A stretch of 64,000 nt of DNA from Desulfovibrio sp. UIB00 (GTDB taxonomy: Bacteria; Desulfobacterota; Desulfovibrionia; Desulfovibrionales; Desulfovibrionaceae). Positions within the stretch are counted from its first letter, which is position 1. The number at the start of each line of letters is the position of its first letter. The DNA lies in the NCBI RefSeq assembly GCF_022508225.1, contig NZ_JAETXJ010000002.1, positions 558,001 to 622,000 on the forward strand, read 5' to 3'. Both the position numbers and the translations under genes were made by a program. Of the stretch, positions 41,431-53,400 are shown one piece after another. Under the pieces are notes generated by a model. The model was not told where the DNA came from. It did no database searches and worked only from the letters and a program-made list of their open reading frames with translations.

Positions 41431-44400
41431 ATGGCAAAGATTGTGCCTCTAACCGGGTGTCAAAAAGAACTGTGGCTCTCTGCAAAAGCGGCGCTGTCCG
41501 ACTATGCTGAAACCTCCATTCGGGGTTGTTATCACGTTGACGCCCGGCTCGATCCCGATCTGTTGCGCCAGGCCATCAAGCGTACGCTGCATTTCACGCC
41601 TCTGCCCGCCGCCTCCCTGTGCCAGGATGAAGCTGAGCCGTACTTTCTTGTGGGTGAACCGCAGGAGCCTGATTTCAGGGTTCTGGACGCCGCAGCGCAA
41701 CCGGATCCCGTCGCCGCTGCCGACCGCATGATCGACGAGTTTTTTGAAGAACCGGTCGAAAACCCCCTTATGCGCTACGCCCTTGTCATCACTGGCGAGG
41801 CAAGCTGCATCGTTGCCATGAAGTGCTCGCACGTGGTGTTGGACGGGCTGGCATTCTTTTTTCACATAGCTGTCATTGCGGACGTTTACACAGCACTCGC
41901 ACGCGGAGAAACGCCAGACCTTGGCGAGCCGTGCTCCTGCGAAGAAGCCTACCTTGAAGATCAGGCGCACTGCGCCTCGCCGCGTTTTCAGAAAGACATG
42001 GCCTTTTGGCAGGAACACCTCTCCCGCCTGCCAGAAAAACGCCTGCTGCGCGCCCTGCCGGGGCGGCCCGATGTGCTTGGCGAGAGCCGTCACCAGAAGT
42101 TTGTGCTGTCAGAAAAAGCCTCGCGCGAAACTTCTGCGCTCATTGCCGCCCACAAGGTCAGCCCTGCGGTGTTTTTTACGGGCGTCTACGCACTCATAGT
42201 GTCGTTCATGACTGGAGAAAAAGACATTGTGGCTCTTGCCCCCGTGGCCTACGGGGAGCGGAAGGTGTTGTACCGGCGGCAGGGGGCCATGATGTCGCTG
42301 CCGCCCCTGCTGGTGAACGTGCCCGCGCACGATACCCTTGCCGGGCTTCTGGAGGCCATCAGCGCGCAGAATGGCTCGTTTTACCGCCATGTGCGCACGC
42401 CTTATCAACTGGCTGCCCGCCAGCTTGAAGGCAAAAACTTTGCCTTTCTGGCAGATACCTTTGTCAATTTTCTGCCCCATACGCCTCCCGGCACGCCGGA
42501 ATTCCCCATTGTCGAGGCGGAGCAGAGGCATAGCGCCAAGGAGCCGATCCTTTTCGGCACTCTGGTTATGCAGGAACTGCGCTCGGGCTGCTTTTCGCTC
42601 ACGGTGCGCAACAGTCGCAACCACCTGAGCAATAGGGATGTGGAGCGTTTTGTCGCCCGCGTTGAGAGTGTAGTGGCCCAGCTTGCCGCTGGCATTGAGC
42701 CGCCGCAGCTTGATTATCTGCTGGATGAAGAAAAGCGGGAACTCGCGCAATGGCGCAGCGGCCCTGCCAGGACGTATGATATCCGTTCCTTGCCCGAACT
42801 TTTTGACACTGCTGCGGATGCCTTTGCCGAGCGCGTTGCCGTCAAGGACGAATGGGGCAATGCCCTTTCGTACGCGCAGGTGCGGGAAAATTCCCTGCGT
42901 TGCGCCTCGTGGCTGGCTGGGCAGGGCGTTACCCGGGGCGGCATTGTGGCTGTGTCGGCGCAGCGCACGGCCAATCTGCCCGAAGTTGTGCTTGGCATCC
43001 AGCGGCTTGGCGCAAGCTATCTACCCATCGACCCCAAGGCCTCACCCGAGCGCATGGCCTATATTGTGGAAGACGCCGGAGCAGACATCACGCTTGATCT
43101 GGCCGACCTTGCCTACCGCCAATCCCCAATAACGCCCCTGCCGCAAGCGCCCCGGGTAGAGGATGGAGCCTACCTGATCTACACCTCCGGCTCCACGGGC
43201 AAGCCCAAGGGGGTGCTGGCTCCGCACGGCGGCTTTGCCAATATGATTCAGGGGCAGATCGAGCTTTTTGGCGTACAGGCAGATGACCATGTCTTGCAGT
43301 TTGCGCCGCCCATTTTTGACGCCTCGTTGTCGGAAATGTTCATGGCTCTGCTGGCAGGGGCCGCCCTGTACCCGGTGAGCGACCAGTGCCGCAACGCGCC
43401 CTGGACGCTGCGACAGTACATGATTGATAACGACATAACCGTTGTCACCCTGCCGCCCTCGTACCTCAATCTTTTTGAGGGAGAGCCCTTCCCCGGCTTG
43501 CGAGTGCTCATAACGGCGGGCGAGCCGCCGGTGGTGGGCGATGCCCTGCACTATGCCAAGGGCCTGCGTTATTTCAACGCCTACGGGCCCACGGAAACGT
43601 GCGTCTGCGCGGCCATGAAGGAAGTTTTGCCCTTTGAGCCGCAACCCATCAGCGTGGGCAACCCCATCCCCAACGTGACGCTTTCCATCCGCAATGGCGA
43701 GGGGCGCGAGATGCCCGCAGGCATGGCGGGCGAACTGTGGATAGGCGGGGCAAGCCTTGCCATCGGCTACCACAACAAGCCTGAAATGACGGAGCAGCGT
43801 TTTATCCACCTGCCGCAGGAAAAAAACACCCGCTTTTACGCGTCTGGTGATCTGGCCTTATGGTCGGACAGGGGCGAAATCCTGCTGCTGGGCCGCGCTG
43901 ACGATCAGGTGAAGATTCGCGGCAACCGGGTGGAGCTGGCCGAGGTGGCCTGCCTGCTTGAAAGCTGTGAAAGCGTCAGTCAGGCGGCGGTGCTGGCCGT
44001 CAAGGATGCGGGCGGTCAGGCCAGCCTTGCGGCTTTTTTTGTGCTGCGGCCCGGCGCATCCATAGAAACGGTGGTTTCGTGGAGCAGAACAAGTCTGCCG
44101 CCCTACATGGTGCCCTCGGCCTGGCACGTGCTTGAAGCCATGCCCCTTGCCCCCACAGGCAAGATAGACCGCAAGGCTCTGCAAAATATTGCACGGCGCG
44201 GTGAAGCGCAGGGCGGCAGTGACCGTAAGCCCCATGCTGGGCTTCTGGAGATTTTTGAGCGCGTCCTTGGCCGGGCCTATGATCCCGAAAAAAGCTTTTT
44301 TGCCCAGGGCGGCAACAGCCTTAACGCCATGTCGTTGCTGCATGCCATCCGCAAAACTTTTAACGTTGATATCTCCTTCCGCAGTTTTGTCAGCTGCGAG

Positions 44401-47400
44401 ACGCTGTTTGATGTGGAAGCCCTGCTTGGCGGCGTTCGTGCGGAGTCGGCCCTTGCGGATATTGAAAGCGCGCCGCTCAGCACCGGGCAGTTCCGCATCT
44501 GGGCCTACCAGCAGGTGAACGAAGGCTCCATCGACTACAACATGCCCCTGCTGCTTGAACTGCACGGCGACAGAACAGCGGATTTTCTGGAAGGCCTGCG
44601 CAGGGCCGCCAACGCGCAGGAGCTTTTTCACTGCACAGTGGCGGGCGATATAGACAATCCCCATTTTGCGCGGGGCAAGGGCGAGGTCTATCTGTGCAGC
44701 GTGACCATTGCCGATGCGCGCGAAGCGGCGGTGTTTTTTGACCAGCAGATACACACGCCTTTTGACCTGCGTGTGGAGCCGCCCGTGCGCCTTGTGGCCG
44801 CTGTTTTGCCGCAGTGCGTTCAGGTGCTGGTGCTGGTGCACCATGTGGCGGGCGATGGCGAAACCCTTGAAATTCTGCTGCAAAATGCCTTGCGTTACTT
44901 GAGGGGCGAACCGCCCGTGCGCGGTCTGCTGGCTGTGCAGGAGACTTTTTGCCGCAGGCAGGCTGCCTATGCAGCATCGCCAGCCTGCGCAGATGATGCG
45001 GCCTACTGGCAGGAGGTGCTTACGCCGCCAGTGCCCACGGTGAATCAGGCGGCAGGAGCCGCCAGCCGCAAAGGCGCCATGATCGGCGTTGATCTTGATG
45101 CGGAAACCGCGCAGGGATTTGAAATCCTGGCAAAAAATTCTGGCGCGAGCGTACTGGCCTGCTTTGTGGCCTTGGCGGGGCGCGCGCTCTGCCGCCGTTT
45201 TGAAAGAAAAGAACTGCTGCTGGGTGTGCCCATGGGGCTGCGCGAAACGCAGGACGAATTCTGCGCTGCCGGGTTCTACGTCAACACCGTCCCCCTGCGT
45301 GTGCGCCTTGACGGCCTTGAAGACAGCGCCGCCGTGGCCGATGCCGCCCGGCAGATGCGCCAGGCCATTGAACACAGCCGTTATTGCGCTGCGGATATCG
45401 TACCCGAATTTTTGGCAACACATGCGCATTTTGAACCTGTGGGTGTTCCGGGGCTTGAACTGAACCGGTTGGAGCTGGAATTGCGGGCCAGCAAGCTCAC
45501 AGCCAGCTTTACCCTCGTAACGGGCACGGCTTCGCGCATTGTGCTGGAGTACGACGCGGGTTGCATAGCCGATGCCCCGGCCCTGCTGGATGATCTGGCG
45601 CAGAGCATGCGCCGCGCCTGCGAAGGCCTTGCCCGCCGCAATCCCCGGCAGGTATTGGCCGATGCCTGGCGCGAGATACTGCACCCCGGCAGTTCCAGCG
45701 CAGTGCAGGAAGAAAGCGACTTTTTCCGCGATGGCGGTGATTCCATCAAGGCTATCCAGATAACGGGCATTCTGCGCCGCAGCGGCATAACTGCCCTGAG
45801 TGCGCCGGATTTTTTGCGCAAGCCCCACTTTGGCGATCTCTGCATTCTGCTGGAAAGCGCCGACAGCGAGCTTTCTGCCGCGCAGGCGATGGACTACACG
45901 CCTGTTGCCCCTGGCGAGCAGGTTCCCCTGCTGCCTTTTGCCCGCTATTTCCTGGGTGCGCATCCCCTTCACTGGCAGCAGTTCTTCATGATGCTGCCGC
46001 TGGAAATCCGCGCGGATGTGCCAACGGCGACCATTGAAGCATGGCTGCAAACCCTGCCGGAAAATCATGAATCCCTGCGCATGGCCTTTGCGCCGGATCA
46101 TGCCGTGCTGCTGGCTGAGCCGCAAAAAATAATCCTGCACTGCCGAGATGTTGCCGACACTGTGGAGCAGACAAGCCTGCTGCGCGAGGCGGTGGGGGAG
46201 ATCACGGCGGGCCTTGATGCATCATGCGGCAAAACTCTGGGGGCCATGCTGGTCCGGCACGGCGAGAGGCGCTTCTTGCTGCTGGTGGGGCATCATCTTG
46301 CACTGGATGCGCTTTCGCTTGAAACCCTGCGGCAGGGCTTGCTCCATTACTGCCGGACAGGCAAAGCCCAGCGAGAAACGCACGGTCTTGGTCTGCGCGC
46401 TCGCGAGGTTGAGCGCTTGCGCGCTGGCGGGGTATTCCCTTCTGCGGCGCAGCGCGCCTTGTGGCAGGCTGCCTGCGTAGAACCATGCGTACCCTTGCGC
46501 GCTCTTTTGTCCCAGAGCCGGGACAGGGCAGCCAGCCGTGCCCGTCTGGCTGCGCAGCTTGAGGGCTTCCGGCTGGAATACTGCACCGATGCCAAGGCCG
46601 ATCTGCTGTCCGCTCTTGCCTGCGCCCTGCATGCTCAGGGGCAAAAGGGGGCGGTGCGCGTAACGCTTGAGAGCCACGGGCGCGATGAGCTTTTGCCGGG
46701 CTTTGACGCCAGTCGCAGCCTTGGCTGGTTTACGGCAGTCTGCCCCATGCCGCTTGAGCCTGCCCTGAACTGCCCGCAGGCCCGCGAAGTCCTCGGCCCC
46801 TGGCTGGCACAGCATTTCAGCCCGGAAAATTGCAATGCCTATGGATACTTGCGGCAGGAAAACCCGGCTGAATTTGGATATACGGCCCAGATTGCCTTTA
46901 ACTATCTGGGGCGTGTGACGGGCCAGCCTGACGAAGAGGCCTCTCTGATGCTCTCGGCTCTGGCTCCGGGGCTTATCCCCGAACTTGTCCACGCCGATAT
47001 GGAGGCGGATGCCCCGCTGGAGCTTTCGGTCTTCTTTGATCAGCAGGGCGTCCTGCACCTCGGGGCATGGTTCAGCCCTCACTGTCTCCCGTATGATTGG
47101 GTTTTCGGCTTGCTCCAGAGTTGGCTTGCCGCCCTGAAGACCCTGCCCGCCTATCTGCCGCAGCAGACCCTGGACGCCATTTTTGCCGCCTGCGGCTGCC
47201 ATGCGGACGAAGTGGAGCGCATCGCGCAGCCGGATGCCGGACATGCCCCCTTGCTGTATCAGTCCCTGCTTGCGCAACCAGGGGTTTATACCCAGCAGGT
47301 GGAATTTCATTTTCGCGGCCCGGTGGATATTTTTGCGCTCATGCGCGCGTGGGAAGCGCTCACCGCGCGGCACGAAAGCCTGCGTTCCCTCTTCCCCATG

Positions 47401-50400
47401 CCCGTGGAGGGCGAATTTTACCGCGTGGTGTTGCTCAAGGGCCGCACCAGCCTTGAGTTCCACGACTTCTCCCATTTGCCGGAGGCCGAGGCCGAAGCGG
47501 AAGCGCAGGCCCTGCTGCGTGCGGAACGGCAGCGCGGCTTTGACGTACAGCGCGGCCCTCTGCTGCGGGCGCGGTTTTTCCGCCGGGGTGGCGACCGCGT
47601 GGTCATGAGCTGGTGCTTCCACCATCTGCTTATGGACGGCTGGTGCATGGGCGTACTGCTACGGGAGCTTTTTGCCCTGGCCGGGGCCAAGGGCGGGCCG
47701 GAGAACAGCCGTTTGCCGGAGCCTTTCCCGCTGGAAATCTATTCCCGCTGGCGCGCGCAGTTTGATGAACGTGCGGCGCGGGCCTACTGGGCCGGATTGT
47801 TGCAGGATTTCAACGGACCGACCGGGGTTGAGCTGGCCCAACCAGTTCCCCATGCTGGCGCTTCCGGGGAATTTGACGAGCCGCAGACAGTGGAACTGGA
47901 GCTGGACGCCGCCCTGAGCGCCAGCCTGCAAGAACTGGCAAAAACGGAGGCGGTGACGCTCTCCGCCCTTGTTCAGGTTCTGTGGGCCATTGTGCTCGGC
48001 AATGCCAACAATGGCTGCCGCGATGTGGTCTTTGGCGTGGTCACTTCCGGCCGCCCGGCAGAGCTGGCGGGCATTGAGTCCGCCGTGGGGCTGTTCATCC
48101 AGACCTCGCCGCTGCGTGCGCGCTGGACAGCCAGCGACTCCCTCGGCGCGCTGTTGGCCCAGGTGAAAGAGCAGAGTCTGCAACAGATGCGCTATGGCTA
48201 TGTGCCCCTGGCGGCACTGGGCAGAAATCTGCTCGACCACCTGATGGTCTTTGAAAATTATCCTGTGGATACGAGTTTTGATCACAATCGTGTTGAACTG
48301 CGCGACATGCGCGGTTTTGAAAAGCTGCCTTACGCCCTTGGCATTTCGGTTATTCCCGGCGTGAATCTGCGTTTCCGCTTTTTGTATGATCCCGATCGGT
48401 TGCCAGAGGAGAGGGCGCTTGCCCTGCGCAACGCGCTGCATGCCGTGCTTGCGGCAACGGCTTCAGGGGCCGCGCGTACCTGCCTTGCGCTGGAAGACGC
48501 GGCGAACAACGCGTTGGCGGACGCAGAAAGGCCCGTCGGAGAGCAGGACGGAGCAGAGCCGTGCGTTGCAGAAAATGCGCCCGATAACGCTGCCGTCACA
48601 GCCGTGCAAGCCCTGGCCCCGCAGGCGCTGGATGTGGCGGATCTGGCGGAAACCGTGCGCGCGGCCTATGTCGCTGTGCTCGGTTGCCCTGTGGATTCTG
48701 TGGATGCGGATTTTTTCCAGCTTGGCGGTCACAGCCTCATAGCCATGAGTCTGCTCTCGCAGTTGAGCAAAAGCCTCTCCGTGGCAGTGGGCATAGAGGA
48801 CGTGATGGGTTATCCCAGCCCGCGTGCCTTGGCCTCCCGCATAGGCAGTCTGGCAAAACCGGATGCTGTTATTCCGCGAGTGGAAGGACTTGCAGCCTAC
48901 CCCCTGTCGCCAGCCCAGCAGCGTATCTGGTTTCTGCAAAAGCTGCATGAGGGCGGTCAGGTTTATGTGATTCCTTTTGCTGCGCTGCTGCGCGGCCCCG
49001 TTGATGCCGTGGCCCTGCAAAAGGCGCTGACCCTGCTTGAAGAAAGGCACGATGCCCTGCGCCTGCGCGTGGCGCTGGATACGCCGGAGCAAAGCCTTGC
49101 CCCTGCTGGCGGTCTGCGGCTTGAGTGCTATGATACGCCCCTGACCGATGCAACATATCTGGGCATGAGCCTGCCTCTGGGGCCGGAAAGGCCCTTGGTG
49201 CGCGTGGCCCTGTTCCGGCAGGAGGATGGCAGCCACGCGCTGCTGTTCTGCTTCCACCACATCATATTTGACGGCTGGTCGGCGGAAGTTATCACCCGCG
49301 AACTCAACGAAGCCTACGGCGCGGTGTTGCAAGGCAGTGTGCCGCAGTGGCGGCCTCTGGATCTGGATTTCGCAAGCTACGCCCTGTGGGAATCGCAGCG
49401 GGAGGCGGAAGGTCTTGAGCAGATATGCAGTGACCTCTCGCCCCTGCCGGAGCGTCTGCGCCTGCCGCTGGATTACCCCCGCCCGGCAGTGCAGCGTTTT
49501 GAAGGAGCCGTGCAAAGCTTTGATCTGGGGCTTGAGCGCAGCCATGCCCTCAAGGACTGGGCCCTGCGGGCCGGGGTAACGGTATTTCCCGTGCTGCTTG
49601 CGCTGGTGGATGCCTTTTTGCTCCGCCATACCGGGCAGGACGACATTATTGTAGGCTGCCCTGCGGCAAACAGGGAGCATGAGCAGGTTCAGGGACTTGT
49701 GGGCCTGTTTGTCAACACGCTGGCGGTGCGGGCGCGCATGAACGCGCAGGGCGGCTTTGCCGAACTGGCAGGCACGGTGGATGCCGCGTTCAGAAAATCA
49801 TTGTCCGCGCAAAACTGCCCCTTTGAAAAAGTTATCGAAGCCGTGGGGGTGGAGAGAAATGCCGCGCGCAATCCCGTGTTTGACGTATTTGCCGCGCTGG
49901 AAGACGCAAGCTGGAACAATTTTGGCCGCCCCCCCCTGTGCATGGAGCCTCTGCCTCTGCCGCACCTGTGCAGCAAGTTTGACCTGAGTTTTTACTTCAA
50001 GGAGCGGTCGGACGGCGGCTATACGGTGGATGTGGAATACTGCACCGAGCTTTTCAGCCCGCAGACAGTCCGCCGCATGACCGAGCGCCTGCTGACCCTT
50101 GCGGACGCCGTGCTGGCTGATGATGCAAAACCCTTGGCCGAACTGGATATTCTGCCAGCGCGGGAGCGCGCAGAACTTGCCAGCTTTAATGATACGGCGG
50201 AACCGCTGGATGTTGCCGCCGACATGGACAGCCGTTTTCGCGCTCAGGCTGCCCGCACTCCCCATGCCATGGCAGTGATGGACGCCGCAGGCACGGCTGT
50301 TTCCTATCGGCAGTTCAACGTACAGGTGGATGCCGTGTGCGCATGGCTGCAAGGGCAGGGCGTGGCGCGCGGTCAGTATGTGTGCGTGTGCTTTGAGCGC

Positions 50401-53400
50401 TCGCCCGCAATGCTGGCCTGCATTTTTGCCGTTTTGCGGCTTGGGGCAGTCTATGTGCCGCTTGCCGCCACATTGCCTGATGAACGCATGCGGTCCGTGT
50501 TTGAAGACCTCGGACAGTGCGTAGTGCTGTGCGAAGCGCGCTTTGCGGAGGCCTTCCGCAAAAATTTGCAGGACGGGCAGGACGGGCAGAATGGGCAGTG
50601 CGGCCAGCGCGTGCTCTCCCCTGATTTTGAGGCGCTGGTCGCTGGGGCGCAGGTGCCGGGCGCTGTTCCTCATTATGAAGCGGAACCCTTGCCGCCGGAT
50701 TCCCCGGCCTACGTGATCTTTACTTCCGGTTCCACCGGGCGGCCCAAGGGCGTGCCTATCGAACACGCCAGCGTTGCCAACCGTCTGTTGTGGATGCAGT
50801 CGCGCTTTCCCATCGGGCAGGGCGACGTGGTGCTGCAAAAAACCACCATCACCTTTGACGTGTCGGTGTGGGAGTTGTTCTGGTGGTCGTGGCAGGGCGC
50901 GGGCATTGCCCTGCTGGAACCGAATGCGGAGAAAAATCCCGCCCTCATCGTGCAGGCCATAGAGGCCCGCCGGGTCACGGTGCTGCATTTTGTGCCGTCC
51001 ATGCTGCGGGCCTTTCTGGATCATCTGGAGGGGCACCCCGGCGATGTGCGCAGGCTGCGGTCATTACGCTACGTGTTTACCAGCGGCGAGGCCTTGCCCC
51101 GCGAGCTTGTGGCGCGGTGGAACGCCCTGACGCATGCGGATCAGTTGCAGGTGGAACTGCACAATCTCTACGGCCCCACCGAGGCGACCGTGGACGTGTC
51201 GTGGCAGCCCTGCCTGAACACGCCGCCCCATGCGGTACCCATTGGCCGTCCGGTCAGCAATACCCGGCTGTACGTGCTGGATGCCTGCAAGAACCCTGTG
51301 CCGCTGGGCGTAACGGGCGAGATTTATATCTCGGGCATACAGGTTGCCAGAGGTTATCTGAACAGGCCCGACCTCACGGCCCAGCGGTTTATGGATGATC
51401 CTTTTGCTCCCGGCAGCCGGATGTACCGCACGGGCGATCTGGGGCGCTGGCTGGCTGATGGCGGCATTGAATACCTCGGGCGCAACGATGATCAGGTGAA
51501 AATTCGCGGCTTCCGCATTGAGCTTGGCGAGGTCGAGGCGGCGCTTGGGCGTTGCCGGGGCGTGTCGCAGGCAGTAGTGCGGATGGGCCGCATTGGCGAA
51601 TACGCGGCGCTTGAGGCCTTTTTGCTGCCGCAGGGCGGCGCGCGGCTTGATCTGGCGGGCATCCGCGCGGAGCTTGCGGCCCTGCTGCCCAACTACATGT
51701 GCCCGTCCCGTTTTTTTGTGGTGCAAGACATCCCGCTGAGTCCCTCGGGCAAGGCCGACCGCAAGCGCTTGCAGGGTCAGCCCTTGCTGGCGGGTGGAGA
51801 AAGGAGCGCCGTCCCTGAGCATGCCCCGGATGCATTGCAGTCTGGCCTTCAGTCTGGTCTGGAATCCGGCATCTCTCCCGCACTGATTGAAGCCGTGCGC
51901 GAAGTGTGGCGGCAGGTCATGCCAGAGGTGCAGGCCGAGCCTGATCTGGGATTTTTTGACGCGGGGGGCAATTCGCTCCTGCTGGTGCGGCTGCACACCC
52001 TGCTGGACAAGCAGTGGCCGGGAATATTCACGCTGGCGGGGCTTTTTTCAGAAAGCACCATCCGCGCCCAGGCCGCCTTTATTGCGCGTGTGCATCAGGG
52101 TGGCAGTACGGTTGCAACCCGCCATGCAACCACAGCGCCCATAGCCATTATCGGTATGGCCGTGCGCCTTGGCGATTATGCCGATGTGCAGAGCTTCTGG
52201 CGCGATCTTGCCAGAGGCGCGGACAAGAATATTCCCATGCCCGAAAAAAGGCGCGGCGAAACGCGGCAGATTTTTGATGCCGTGGGCCTTGCCTTTGACG
52301 ATGCCCGCCTGCGTGAGGCGGCCTATCTTTCGGACATTTCCTCCTTTGATTACCGGCGGTTCGGGCTTTCGCCCAACGATGCCAGCCTGCTTGACCCGGC
52401 CCAGCGCGTTTTTCTTGAAACAGCCCTGCGTGCCCTGGACGATGCGGGCTACGGCGGCAACGCCCTGGAAAACGCCGATGTGGGCGTTTTTGTGGGCGCA
52501 AGCCCGGTGCGCCTGTTCCAGACTGCCGTGACGCGGGCCTTTCCCGATCTGGCGGAGCAGACCTACCTGCTCAATGTGCCTTCCAACGTGCTGGCCCGTC
52601 TGAGCTACATGAAAAACTGGCACGGCCCTGCGGCCAGCATTGATACGGCCTGTTCGTCTGTGCTGGCGGCCCTGCATCAGGCCTGCCGCAGCCTGCACGA
52701 GGGCGAGTGCGCCGTGGCCCTTGTGGGCGGCGCGCATGTTATTGATCTGCCTGTAAAGGCCGATGCGCCCTTTGCCATCGAGTCTGCCTCTGGGCGCACC
52801 AGAACCTTTGACGCCGGGGCCGAAGGCGTTGGTGCGGGCGAAGGGGCGGCGGTATTTCTGCTCAAGCCGCTGGACGCCGCACTGCGCGATCACGATGCCA
52901 TACATGCGGTGATCCCCGGCAGCGCCGTCAATCAGGACGGCAAGTCCTCCAGCATGGCCGCGCCCAATCCTGAGGCGCAGGCCGAGGTCATTGACCGAGC
53001 TGCACGGAACGCGGGCGTCTCACTGGCGGACATCCAGTTTTTTGAGGCCCACGGCACGGCTACTGTTCTGGGCGACCCGGTGGAAATTGAGGGCCTGCGC
53101 AGGGCCTTTGCCCGGCAGGGCGCGCGGCGGGAGCACAAGGCGCTTATCGGTTCGGTCAAGGGTAATCTGGGGCATCTGGATGCCGCCGCTGGTGCTGCTG
53201 GCCTTGCCAAGGCCGTGCTCTGCCTTGAAAACGGCCTTGTGCCGCCGCAGCCGCATTTTGAGCGGCCCAATCCCCATATTGATTTTGAGGCCGCGCCCGT
53301 GCGCGTGGCGCAGATGCTTGAGCCGCTGCCCCCGCAGGAACGGCCCTGGCGTTGCGGCGTCAGTTCCTTCGGCCTCAGCGGCGTAAATACCCATGTGATT

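Noticed and set aside
43858-46140. A 760-codon open frame antisense to the first NRPS modules, and several other long antisense frames in the megasynthase
   Set aside because: They lie wholly inside well-supported + strand domains, show no recognisable motifs, and are expected from GC-rich codon bias.
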